Below, in pieces: positions 1 to 10,612 of a stretch of 64,000 nucleotides of DNA. The notes below the pieces were generated by a model that was not told the DNA's origin, made no database searches, and worked only from the letters and a program-made list of their open reading frames with translations. The DNA comes from Liolophura sinensis (Eukaryota > Mollusca > Polyplacophora > Chitonida > Chitonidae). The stretch's first letter is position 1, and the number at the start of each line of letters is the position of its first letter. The translations under genes were made by a program, and so were the position numbers. The stretch is taken from the NCBI RefSeq assembly GCF_032854445.1, contig NC_088306.1, forward strand, positions 10,566,193 through 10,630,192, written 5' to 3'.

Positions 1-2255
1 TTTTCACATGCCATTGTAGACTGACTTCCAAGGCGCTCGCAAATTGCGAAGAAGCGTGCCGCACTCCCAAGTTCTGCTATTCAAAGCGATACTCCACCAC
101 TCTCCATTCAAAAGACATATTGTTCAAATTCAAATTTACCCCGTTACACAATCGCTCCTTTATTGTTGGTAATATATGCCGTTTCTTTTGAAGTTAGACG
201 CACTGCGTGCCGACTTTAAATAGCGAGAAACATCTTTTGCGTTTAGATCGTGAACACAGATCCTAACATCGGCATTATAAGGCTGCCCGTCTTCTGTCTA
301 GAGGAGTACCTTGTGAAATGTCTAATGGCCGAACTCTTCATCACTTCCGGTTTCAGTGTATTCCGACATTGGTGAGCTTTTTCATGTCGCCACGTTTCTC
401 ATTCATAGACGTTATTTTACGCGAAGCCTCCTGTTGTCCAGGCCCTCTTGACATTGTTCCATCGTCATTCAGGCCGCTCTCTCAAATGACCAAAATCTTC
501 ACGTACAAGCTCAGTGCAGAGAGTTCACTTCCCGCGTGCGCGAGACTTACATGTAGATTTCATCTTAATTTACTTCATTCCAACGCCTTCCAAACTGACA
601 TTCTGGGCACTTCCGGTCTTGGCGATTGGGATTGTAGACCTTTCCGGACAAGTGTCATTGAAGAACACAGATCTGGACAATCATAAAAAAAAGGTTTTGC
701 AAATTTGAGATAACCGGATGTCCAATATATTACTTGCATATGCTTGACATCTCTGTGCTGTCTGAAGGACACAATTGCTTTCACTGATAGTTGAGTGCAA
801 AAAGTATTCTTTCGAAAACTGGGATAAGACACTGAACCTTTGGGAGCCGTCCGTGAACAGTGCATGAATAGCACGGGTCGAGCCTGTGTAGTGATGCCTG
901 AATGTGTTTTCTTGTGGCAGTATTGCAGGCGGTTTCCACCACCAAAGAAAATAAACATCAGATCAATAAACTATATGAGACAGTTGAATAAACGGTCCGC
1001 TCTAAGGCTAAATATCTGACATTTGGATCTATTGGTATGGCATTATCGTGGTGCATAACAGATACTTGTAAGAGCAGAGAAGCGCAGTTATCGAACCTGA
1101 ATTGTCTTCAAATACTTTTTCTTATTTGTTTATTAATTTTGAGTAAACCTTATTGCTAGTATGTTAGTTACAGGTCTTTAGCTGTTCAGTAGTAAAAACT
1201 ATGACATTTCCCAAAGCACAGGTGGGATGCCTGAGACAGACACATGAAGAATAGTGTACGTTTATTTGCGCAAAATAAATCTGTCGGTTCAAGTCAGTGT
1301 ATAAGAGTATAATTAGATCGATCTTAATTACTGACAGCCTTATATATCTTGTGTAAAGACAGTTTGATCCTTTCATTGCTGTGCTGTGTTCAGTATTAAC
1401 GAATATACATTTTCTGATAGCTGACCTTTAAATCATAAAAGCCCTCTAAACATGAGCACATTCAGAATAGCTGCGACATCCCACCACGATGTCGATGTTG
1501 TCTTGAACTGAGTGGTCCCGTGGTTAAAAGAAAAGATGTCAAAATCGTGACCAGCCGACAGACAGATTGACGGACCGACCCACAGATAGACAGGCAGACT
1601 AACAAAGCTGAATGGCATTGTATCATCTCAGTGGATTCTGTGGCGTAACATGGTTACATGGTTATTAATCAGATTAATCAAATTCATCTTCAAATATTCC
1701 AGATATAATTCTGACATTAAAGATTCATTTGTAGGGAAGGAACTTTATATCTCTTTTGTTTTACTTTTTCTTTAGCGATATAAAGGCAAGGTGAAAGACA
1801 ACGTACAACATAGAATAATAAGAGTGCGTGATTATTTGAGAAATTCTACCGAAGGGCTTTTCCAATCAAACATTTTTGTTCTTCTTGCATGCCTTAAAGG
1901 CCACATTTCTCTCTATTGTCTATCTCCACTCAACGCTCCATTCTTTTCAGCTCTCAATGGAAATCATAGACCATTATTCATTCACAATAGAATATTCGGT
2001 TAGACGGTCTTCAGCTGCAACTCGGTTGCATCATTTCTCCTCGGCTAGAGCTATACCCGTGCACAATAGCTGTGACGTCATCACATTGTGTGTGAACAAT
2101 ATGGCAGCTAGACAATGCCGTCCTTGTGTATCGACGACAGAGAGCTCAGTTAGCCTTTGTGATCTCCGTTGATTGCGCCGGTAACAAATAAAGCTTTCGT
2201 GCTGCAACAAGAAGCTCAGTGCTCCCAATAGCCTAGTCCAGAGACATTGTGCAAT
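1..2255. other. Unique non-coding sequence, nothing recognised
   Basis: No frame here has protein-like composition and no SINE core or tail motif is visible. The longest open frame is 127 codons, with no supporting start or splice context. A perfect CRE-type palindrome TGACGTCA lies at 2073-2080, within a slightly GC-richer stretch (2030-2250). A GACA-rich simple patch lies near 1555-1605. The region ends where the 9.5 kb duplicated block begins. Confidence 0.5.
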
Positions 2256-2730
2256 ACACAGCAAAGTTGATCCGAACTGTGTTTGTTTGGTTCACGTAAT
2301 TCATACTTTTATATTATTGATGGCAAACTGTTATACAACACTGCAATGTGTTTCCAGACATTCATTTACAAAACAAAACTGTTTTGTCAATGCTGATTTC
2401 CTTTTTGTATATTTCTTATGAGTCTCGGAATAATGAATATCATGACTGCGTCATGTTAATACAAACAGCAGAGATGGCACTGGCACAAATTATACAGAGG
2501 TTACAAGCTGTACACAGTGATCCCGATGGAGGTATGGCAGCGAATCAGATGGTAGTTCCTTCAAGATAGCACACATATTCCGTTGATGACAACAATCTGT
2601 TTAGTTTTTGGAAAAAATAATTAGGGATCATTTTAATTTACAATTTTAAGAAATTATCACCCAGAAGTGGGAAATCAAAATTTGTCAATGATGGAAAGAA
2701 CTACGGGGGCTTTATATAGAGCTAGTCTTA

Positions 2731-2826
2731 AGGCCTCCGAGGCCGAAGGGGGTAGCACGCCAGCAGGGCGCAATGACCCAGGAGCCTCTCACCAATGCAG
2801 ACGTAAAACACCAATTAAATAAATTA
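2731..2826 (+). mobile_element. Internally deleted tRNA-derived SINE
   Basis: The head with the A-box region and GACCCAGGAGCCTCTCACCA is followed directly by the tail motif CGTAAAACACCAATTAAA. The B box and the whole central body, about 190 bases in longer copies, are missing. The join lies near 2801. It is repeated at 12436-12531 in the second block. Confidence 0.8.
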
Positions 2827-2856
2827 ACAACGGCAGCACAAATAGGGATAAAAATC

Positions 2857-3270
2857 TCAACAACAGTAAAGAGAAGCAGGAAATTTCCATGTCATTCAGT
2901 GGTATGAAGACACGGCAATTTCACTCTCAGAATAACTGTCAGTTAGACCACAGTCCAGATTAGCATGCCGTCAAGGAAAGTAAAATGGAGATAGATAGAA
3001 TTCAATTTCGACAACAGTCACAATATACTGGAAATTCGAAAATTAGTATCGTCAAAGATAAGCAAACATTTCCATCTCGACAACAGTAAAGACTATTAAT
3101 CCCCACTTTGTCAAAGGTAAGGCAACATTTTGTTCTCGATCACAGTAAACGGATACCGGAAATTCCAGTGTCGTTAAAGGTAGGGAGATATTCTATAACG
3201 ACAAGAAGTCAGAACACACCGGTAATTCCTATGTCGTAAGAGTCAAGGGGACATTTCATTTCATACTCCT
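2857..3270 (+). repeat. Decayed minisatellite, about 60-69 bp period
   Basis: Degenerate units restart with CGACAACAGT or a variant near 3009, 3078, 3137 and 3199, with an earlier related unit near 2860. Each carries a GGAAATTC-like segment, then a GTCGTCAAAGGTAAG-like segment, then ACATTT. Units differ by many substitutions and small indels, so the array is old. The same array is at 12562-12975 in copy 2. Confidence 0.6.
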
Positions 3271-3812
3271 TACAGCGCATGAGTTGCTCTCTACCATTCG
3301 CTTTACATCACTGCCAACACTAGATAAACTTGACCTTTGGAGCATGTGAGACGCACGTATACCTGTTAAGGCTTAGCCTCGTCACGTGAGTCCTCCCACA
3401 GAACTATTTAATCAGTATTCATAAATAAAATTGTTTTACACTTTGCTTAGAATCATATTGTACGTACTATATATAAAGAGAATGTATGTGTATAAAGTGT
3501 TGATAGAGATAAAGGTTGAGACGGATTGTGTGTGTTTTCTGACATCACTTCCTGCTTTATCACCGTGACCCCAGTTGCCTCGGAGTTGTTCATTATTTCT
3601 GTAGGGGTGGCAGTGACGTAAAGCGAACGGTAGTGAACAGCGCATGTGCAGTAGGGAGTATGATTTCATTTTCGGCAGAATTAAGGAGATACATTAAATG
3701 ATTATTTGCCAACTACCATGCAAGAGGAAATGAAAATTGTAAGGTTACTTCAATGACGTCATCTGATAACGTAGTTTATTTTTCCATACATAAAAATATC
3801 GCGACGTGTAAC

Positions 3813-3960
3813 TAATTTATTTATTGATTTGATTGGTGTTTTACGCCGTACTCAAGAATATTTCGCTTACACGACGGCAACCAACTTTATGGTGGGAGAA
3901 AACCGGGCAGAGCCCGGGGGAAAGGCTGTTGTCAGACCGACGTGTAAGTAAAGAGAAGCA
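3813..3960 (-). mobile_element. SINE fragment, 3' half
   Basis: Read on the minus strand, this has the SINE body CCCCCGGGCTCTGCCCGGTT and the tail with GGCGTAAAACACCAATCAAA and TAAA repeats. The head is missing or unrecognisable. The copy is at 13518-13665. Confidence 0.8.
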
Positions 3961-4049
3961 AACAACATTTGTGTTTTTTAGTTCATAATTAGATTACAAA
4001 TTGAAAACGGTTATTTTACAGTCTAAAATCCAAGTGCAATAAATGTATA

Positions 4050-4452
4050 GTGGTTGACAGATATAACACGCGGACACACCAGCATTTGAGCTCGGGTCTC
4101 AGCAACCGAAGTCCAATGCTCTACAAACTGAGCTCTACAAACTGAGCTGAAGGGAGTTATCCGCTAGATAATGCCAGTATAACACTGTAAAATTGCTTCG
4201 GTTACACTCCTCCCCACCTACATCCATCCCCTTTTCCAAGACATACCAAAGTCCACAGGCCAAGAGGCCCACGCTTCATGAAAACCTGTGTGGTGACGGC
4301 GCCAGTGTAATGATTGAAGTATTTATCTACGTGGATGACACTAGGATTTGAACTCGGGTCCCAACAGCCTAAGTCTAGCACTCTACCAAAGGAAATCCCC
4401 AATGGCTACTGCAAGTATAGGCCTAAGCACTAGAAAGCTGCCTCCGTTACAA
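4050..4452 (-). mobile_element. Dimeric tRNA-like SINE of a second family
   Basis: Two tRNA-like units lie in tandem on the minus strand. The upstream unit has an A-box-like TTTGGTAGAGTGC (4378-4391) and a B box GACCCGAGTTCAAATCC (4344-4361). The downstream unit has A-box-like GCTCAGTTTGTAGAGC and B-box-like GACCCGAGCTCAAATGC (4083-4099). Both units are preceded by a related leader beginning GTAAC(C/G)GA(A/G)GCA, so the element is a dimer rather than one head plus a body. The A box of the downstream unit is itself duplicated: a 14-base segment at 4118-4131 is repeated at 4132-4145. The head type (class I, Lys/Ile/Arg-like A box) differs from the common SINE here. The copy is at 13755-14157. 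Confidence 0.65.
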
Positions 4453-4459
4453 CAGTGGC

Positions 4460-5880
4460 CCTTTAAAGGTAATGTTGCCGTACATCTGAAGGGGAAATAA
4501 TATTCAGCTAAATAGAATGGAATATACAAGTTAAAAGAGCGCCTGGCACATTGAAGAAGACAGCAGTCAGACAACTCCGAATAATTTGAAATCGAACCGG
4601 AACTGTCAAAGTGTGTGTTTCACATCTTTTCGCTATTTAGAAAAAAAATAAGAACATTTGTGTTCTGAGAGGATGTTAAATCGAAGTTGTCAATTCCGTG
4701 TACATAGACATTGGAGAAAGCAAGAACTCTATGTGAATCTCTGTTGCTCCCGGCTAAAATGGCTATTGGAGCGAAGTCATTTTTCTGTAGCCAATCACAG
4801 CCGTCGGTTCAGCCAGAAGAGAAAAACAATCTGGTCAGGACCACGGGTAGGTGATTTCCCAATAGTCTGATCAAGAAGAAAGGGATACCTGGGTCCAGTT
4901 TACAGTTGTGCCCGTACACAATGAGGCTCGGGTTGATTTAGGGTCGGGCCATTGTTCAACGGCCTTTAGCACGGATATTGCGATGCCGCTAAAGTTAATA
5001 CAAGCGACCAGAGACAAAAGCTCGATTCTCGTATCGTATTAGAGTAGAACTGGACTGCATGGGCTTCTCTGAAAAGATTCCAATGAAAAATGATCGGAAT
5101 TATTGAATCGGTTTGAAGAAATTTCAGCTATTTTTGTGTCGCCCAACAAAGACTAGGCAGACGTCCAACAAAGTTATTGCGCTGCGCTTTGAGAGACAGG
5201 CAATCAGCTCTCGGTCACTGCACAATGGAGTCACAATACAGCCGTGTTTAGCGGCACTTCGGTTCTTTCCGGAAGTGAATGGTTGATGTCCGGACGGGTT
5301 TTGTTCTGCCGGAGGTTCTTTTTAAAGGAGGGTTCTGAAGTTACATATTGCCCTTACGGGGCGGCTAGAGAACGTTTATAGAAGTAGAGCAGATAAACAC
5401 CTGTGCTTTAAGCAATGGCTGAGATGGCAGGTGTACTGTGTTAAACATGTTTTTTCTTATCCCTTATCGACAGCATCGTATTCTAAATATAGCTATTACA
5501 TCTTGTGGCATTGATACATGATTTATTAATGGGGTTTTGTGTCATTTGCAAGAGCACATAACATTAAGTTTATAGGCTGTGGAAACCCGGCAATGCACGG
5601 AGGAAACCACTGTCCTCAATGAGGCACCGACAGAATTTCTTCTCCCAACAGGTGGCACTGTGAATTCCGATTTGATTGATGTCAAACATGTTACTGCTTA
5701 GGTTTCAACTATGGTCTACTCACTCCGCCGTCACGCTGTTGACGCTGCAGGAGAATGTCCGGCGTAACTGAAATGACGTAATACGTCCTGCTTTGGATTT
5801 CTGACGGTATCCCACTGTTTGAGGTAGGAATAACCAACACGTTAGACTAGTGAGTCAACTTTCAGATGCTTTCTGGCATT
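4460..5880. other. Non-coding sequence without recognised feature
   Basis: This stretch of the duplicated block contains only short open frames without coding character, and no SINE core motif. A purine-rich stretch near 4560-4700 and a short GC-richer stretch around 5200-5350 stand out slightly. Copy 2 carries the same sequence at 14165-15585. Confidence 0.4.
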
Positions 5881-5882
5881 GG

Positions 5883-5990
5883 TTTTATTTATTTATCTAA
5901 TTGGTTTTTTGCGGCGTGGTGAAGAAATTTCACATATACGGTGGCAGCCAGCATTATGGTGGGAAGAAACCGGGTCGAGCTATGGGGGAA
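5883..5990 (-). mobile_element. Degenerate SINE fragment
   Basis: On the minus strand this has the body piece ending in CCATAATGCTGGCTGCCACC and a degenerate tail, then AT-rich TAAA units. It is shorter and more diverged than the copy at 62325. The counterpart is at 15588-15695. Confidence 0.65.
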
Positions 5991-6187
5991 CACAGGATTA
6001 TGGCGTTGGTAACTGGTTTGATTTTGTTGTTAGAGACTGAATCGATACCCATTGATTTGTCTGACTTTTGTTAACCCATTTTCTCTGGACATTCGCTTGG
6101 TTCATTAGTAATTGACCTTTATCCCAAATTCTATAAATTTATTTACAGAAACATTTTTTCAAGGGCGTAACCTGATAAAGGGATGTA

Positions 6188-6230
6188 TGTTTGTTTGTTT
6201 ATTTGTTTGATTGTTGTTTTACGGTGTAGA
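6188..6230 (-). mobile_element. SINE tail remnant
   Basis: Only a CCGTAAAACAACAATCAAA-like tail with an A-rich end is left, on the minus strand. The counterpart is at 15893-15935. It is too short to date. Confidence 0.4.
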
Positions 6231-6806
6231 AATAAATAACTAATACATTAGGACAAAGTACTCACACAAATGGCCTACATAACGGCAAACTGAACAATCA
6301 TGTATACGTAAATCCAAACCGTTCCTGCCCTTCATAGTTCGCCTTTGGATCATGCAAACTGTTTGCCTTTCGTAAACCACTTGATTTCCGTACCTCGATA
6401 TACACCCACAGGACTGATTTACGTGCGGCTGAGTTTTAACGCACTCTAAAGTATGTCGATGTTGCTATATGTCTTTGTTGCCTTCCTGGTCTAACACTGC
6501 CTTCGACAAAGCCAGTTCGTCTCTCGACATGATCGCAGTCGTTAGGTTTTGCAGTTGTATTTTAATTGCCGTCTCTTCATAGACAGGTCAGAAAAATGAG
6601 GCTCTCGTGAGAATATACTAATATGCACAGGGGTGGGTCAAATGTACAGGTCCGACACATATTTGTGGGTTATATGCAGTTCGATCGCCAGAATTATCCG
6701 GCCAAAGAGATCATTTCACTCTACCCTCCATTAAACTATTATGCCTGGCGTTTGTTCATTTGTTTGAGTGGTGTATAAAGGCCTACATGGCATAACTATT
6801 TCTGTG

Positions 6807-6966
6807 TTAAATGTTTAAGGATTGACTGTAATGTTTTAGGGGTATGAAGCAAAAAATCGATGTGCAAACTGTATGAATCCGCTTAACAGCTCACACAAAA
6901 GTTTGCACAGCGATTTTTTCCTTTATTCCCCAATAAATATTACAGTCAATACTTATAATTCAATTT
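6807..6966. mobile_element. Foldback (MITE-like) element, about 160 bp
   Basis: The arms at 6821-6869 and 6901-6950 are imperfect inverted repeats of about 50 bases. Outer ends are ATTGACTGTAAT and its complement; inner ends are GATGTGCAAAC and GTTTGCACAGC. The loop is about 31 bases. The pairing may extend outward to TTAAAT-like sequence at 6807 and 6966. There is no open frame inside, consistent with a non-autonomous DNA transposon. The counterpart at 16493-16652 is identical where compared. Confidence 0.6.
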
Positions 6967-6999
6967 AAGGAATAAAAAAATGTTATCCGATGTTTTCCT

Positions 7000-8210
7000 T
7001 TCATTCCAAACTGTGAGAAATGCTAGTTGATTGTTTTGAAGAAGGGAACGCTGTGGACTCTTGAATCTATTAATGAGATTCTCTTGACCAATGAAATTGG
7101 TGATCGATGTTCTACCGTTACTAAGGGAAAGTTTACATCTGTGGGTCGTTTAAAAAAGAAACATTTAGACGTTGAAATCTGACAGAACTTTAGGCAAAAG
7201 AAATGCTGAAGGAGTTGAATTTATTTTGTGAGACGAATTCTCTAGATGAAAAGACGTTTGCACTTTGAATAACGGACTGCTGTTGTTGATGCACGCTGAG
7301 GATATGAGGGATTGCGTACACAGGTGACTTCGCAATGCCGCATGCAAGACGCGTGTAGTCGTAATATATGGAAGACATCTCACCATCTAAATCTTACTGG
7401 TTGTCCTAGGACAACACTGTGTATTTTAGGCATCACTTGGAAAGTGATTTTGATCAAACTGGCATGTTATGGCGACGTCATTCGCACTCGGTTGTGGGTA
7501 GCATGCACCCCACTGACTCAGCAGGATTGTCCGTGTCCGTGCCTCTATGTGATCGTACTGAGGTAGGCAGGACTGTTCAACAGTCTTAATTCCTCCTAGA
7601 CTATCAACAGAATTTGTACTGATGCCCCTGTTTGTGAATGTGAATATAATACAGACAAAAGTAGATATATTGATATAAGATCAATGTCTTTCACTTCTAT
7701 TCGTCGAAAAAGTAGTCTTACGTGGGCGTGGCTTCGTTTTTGTTCGGTTTATTGGAGTGTAAACGCCAAAATTTGACCAATCGGATTGCGCCTTACAAGC
7801 GCACATTCAGGAAAATTAAATTATTTAATAGTATCGATGGGTGATGTCCTTTTGAACTTCAACAATATTCACCTATATCATAAGATATATGTGTAGTACC
7901 AATTGTAAGAATCCGATATTACAAAGGACATAATTTTTCGTGTGTAATACCGGGAATTCATTTTGGACTTTGACTGTCATTTGTTTTGGTCTTTTTTTGT
8001 TTTCTTGACCAGTCCGTTCCCTCCTTGTCTATATTTGTCCCCTGTTCAAAATGATTGGGGAGTTTCTCCGCCGTTTGTCCTACACTGAGAATATATTTTA
8101 TGTGGGCAATCCCTTGTAGAGTAATCAAGGGAACCTTCTAAAACTTTCAGATTTTAAAGAAGACACTTTTAACAAGTGCATCTTATCATCACTTCGTATT
8201 CAACTTAGGT
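7000..8210. other. Non-coding sequence without recognised feature
   Basis: The small open frames at 7165-7566 overlap on opposite strands, have no splice or start context, and differ between the two block copies by nonsynonymous and synonymous changes alike. AT-rich sequence follows. No repeat core is visible. Confidence 0.4.
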
Positions 8211-8460
8211 ATTTGTGGCCGAGTGGTTAGCGTGCTTGATCAATCGCCTCCGATCGATGCGGCCGATGCAAGTGCAAGCTCCAGTTCAGCTTATGCTGGC
8301 TTCATCTCCAGTCATGCGTGTCAATCAACAAGGGCATGATTGTAGGTTATCATAAGGTATCCACCCAGATTATTTTCATATCATATAAAGCAGACATCTG
8401 TGAAAGTGGGAGAGTATTTAGTATGGTGTAAAACACCATTCAAAACAAAATAAGATAAAT
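8211..8460 (+). mobile_element. tRNA-headed SINE with shared tail
   Basis: The head contains TGGCCGAGTGGTTAGCGTGC (8216-8235), a good class II (Ser/Leu-type) A box. A weak B-box-like segment follows near 8271-8282. The element ends with a GGTGTAAAACACCATTCAAA tail, shared with the main SINE family, but the central body differs. The second block has it at 17896-18153, with extra differences including a duplicated TTTTCATAT-like segment. Confidence 0.7.
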
Positions 8461-9133
8461 TAGTTTGTACTCCTAATGAAGATTACCTACTTTTAGGCTT
8501 CTGAAACATACAGGTGTTTCCAGTAAACACCTTCAAGATGTGCACAGCATCTTCAATTGATTTATTTGTTATTTTTTACTCGAACGTAGGGCGTGGCATA
8601 CCAGAGGCTCTCCGATTTACCAAGATGGCACTTGCTCATGCCGCGAATGGCGCTTAGCACTTGTTGGCCTGCGTCTCTATAATGCGACTGGGTGGGGTGT
8701 CATGTCTGGTGTCTTCGACATGATACTTTAATGACGGCAATACTTTAGCCCTGTCACAAGAATACACAATAAATGTACGCACACCTGAAGACTCCTCGTC
8801 GTCTGCCTGAAAAATTGTTAAGCACGACATGAAACAACAGGTATGTATACAATCATATTTTTACTGATGCAGAGCTCCCTATGCCGATTTCTAATCTCTT
8901 TGATCCGTTATTGAGAATTGGATGTATTTTTGTGTAATCAACTCTTCCACAGTAAGCAATGGGAAGAAATAGAAACTCCTAGATTTTGTAGTAGACACTT
9001 TCATGGTGTGCACGTTATCTTCAATATGCGTCCGATATATATACTTTTTTCATTTTACTGGTGCTGGACATAGGCAAATTTTTAGCATGTCAATCTCATG
9101 TAAGGCACATTTTTATGTTTTCAACTCTTCCTA

Positions 9134-9372
9134 CTGACCCAGGAGCCTCTCACCAATCCGGTCCCTGTGAGTTCAAGTCCAGCTTATGCTGGCTTCCCCC
9201 CCCCCCCCCCCCCCCCCACCGGCCGTACGTGGGAAGGTCTGCCAGAAATCTGCAGATTGTCGTGGGTTTCCCCCGGGCTCTGCCCGGTTTCCACCCTCCA
9301 TGATGCTGGCAGGCGTCGTATAAGTGAAATATTCTTGAGAATGGCGTAAAACACCAAACCAATAAATAAATA
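9134..9372 (+). mobile_element. SINE with target-site duplication and poly-C expansion
   Basis: It starts within the head at CTGACCCAGGAGCCTCTCAC, has B box GAGTTCAAGTCC, core GGCCGTACGTGGGAAGGTCT and body TCGTGGGTTTCCCCCGGGCT, and ends in GGCGTAAAACACCAAACCAA with TAAA units. An 11-base direct repeat AACTCTTCCTA flanks it at 9123-9133 and 9373-9383, showing insertion by target-primed integration and a 5' truncated head. A run of 22 C replaces the usual short pyrimidine stretch of the body. At 18827-19052 in copy 2 the run is 12 C. Confidence 0.9.
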
Positions 9373-9479
9373 AACTCTTCCTATAATAGGGAAGAAGTGT
9401 TTCATTAGAATTCAAGAGTCTTGTGGTACACACTTTCAAGATATGCAGAGTATTGTCTGTTTGCTCTCCAATCCTTTTT

Positions 9480-10612
9480 ATAGCTTATAATATATATGCT
9501 CTTTACCCCCTTTCAAAAAATAATGCCCAGGTGACGGGGAACGCTAGATACAATACTTTGCTTTGATTTTGAATAATACAAGTCCCACGTCGAAAGCAAT
9601 GTGCTGTTTCCAGAACATCATAACATCCACAAGTTTCAAGTTGTAACTTATGATTCATTATCAGAATGGTCAGGCTAATGAATTGTGAAAACAGGGTTGA
9701 ACCCCTGTAGAAACTATCTCACCTCGCCAGGTATTTGACCAGCCTCCCGACTTAACTAAATACAATAGCTTAAGCAATGCTGAATCGCAGTTTCTGTAGA
9801 CTTATACTTTCTTCTTATAAATCAAGTCACATCATGATTTTGTTAATCTGCTGACATATCTGTCTGCATTTCACCATGTTTTGGTTAACCAAATGAGAGT
9901 GGTTTGAATTATGTTTAAACCTTGGAAAATATACTGTTTTAACACGTGCGGAATCCATAAAAAAGCGATGTATTCCAAAAACAGGTCAGAGAAAGAGCTC
10001 TAGATCAGATTAAAATGGTGACCCCAAATCAAATATTAAAACTTCTTGATAGGATTATGGATGGAACAGGAGATGGAACATCTCTCAAATGTAGATTATA
10101 GGTTTGAGCAAAAGGTATAGCGGAAAGATTTCTTGTCCGATAGGAGTTTCCTTGTAATGACAACGAAATTTAAAAATGTTGAGGATGTCTAGCTTCTAGA
10201 CATCCTAGAATTGGGTATGCCGTGTGGTCACAGTTTATAGCTAGGGCAATGATGTGATGCGATGGACCTCGCCAGTATATTCTTCTTTCGTTACTTTATT
10301 TCAGTCACTCCTACAGCACCACTGATCACGTGACCAGATCTAGGACTTCAGTGGAAGTTGCGTGCCGTATCACAAAAGATGCGAATCCTACACCATTTTG
10401 GTCACCAGATTAATGCATTTTTCAAAACAAATTAACGCATTGAGACCGGGAAAGGAAAGCGATCGGTGTGGCAAAAGAGCGAAGTGATGGCGGCTTTCAT
10501 GGAAACGGGTGTTTTTTTTCGTGAAGAGACTGAGACTTTCTCCCAACGCGTGCATGCGATGGTAAATTAATTTCGCTTTAATTTCCAATGAACTTTGTCT
10601 GAAGCGCAAACA
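9480..10612. other. Non-coding sequence without recognised feature
   Basis: A near-perfect hairpin (GGATGTCTAGCTTCTAGACA, about 10183-10206) has lost its right half in copy 2. A 74-codon minus-strand open frame at 10388-10609 lies in the same frame as the last segment of the adjacent decayed coding stretch, beyond its stop. It is frameshifted in copy 2 and looks like 3' flank, not coding sequence. Confidence 0.4.

Noticed and set aside
8211-8285. Functional tRNA-Ser/Leu gene
   Set aside because: The A box is good, but the B box is poor, the arms do not close into a cloverleaf by eye, and a SINE tail follows.
9150-9439. Glycine- or proline-rich small proteins
   Set aside because: These are translations of the SINE and its expanded poly-C run; the reading changes with run length between the two copies.
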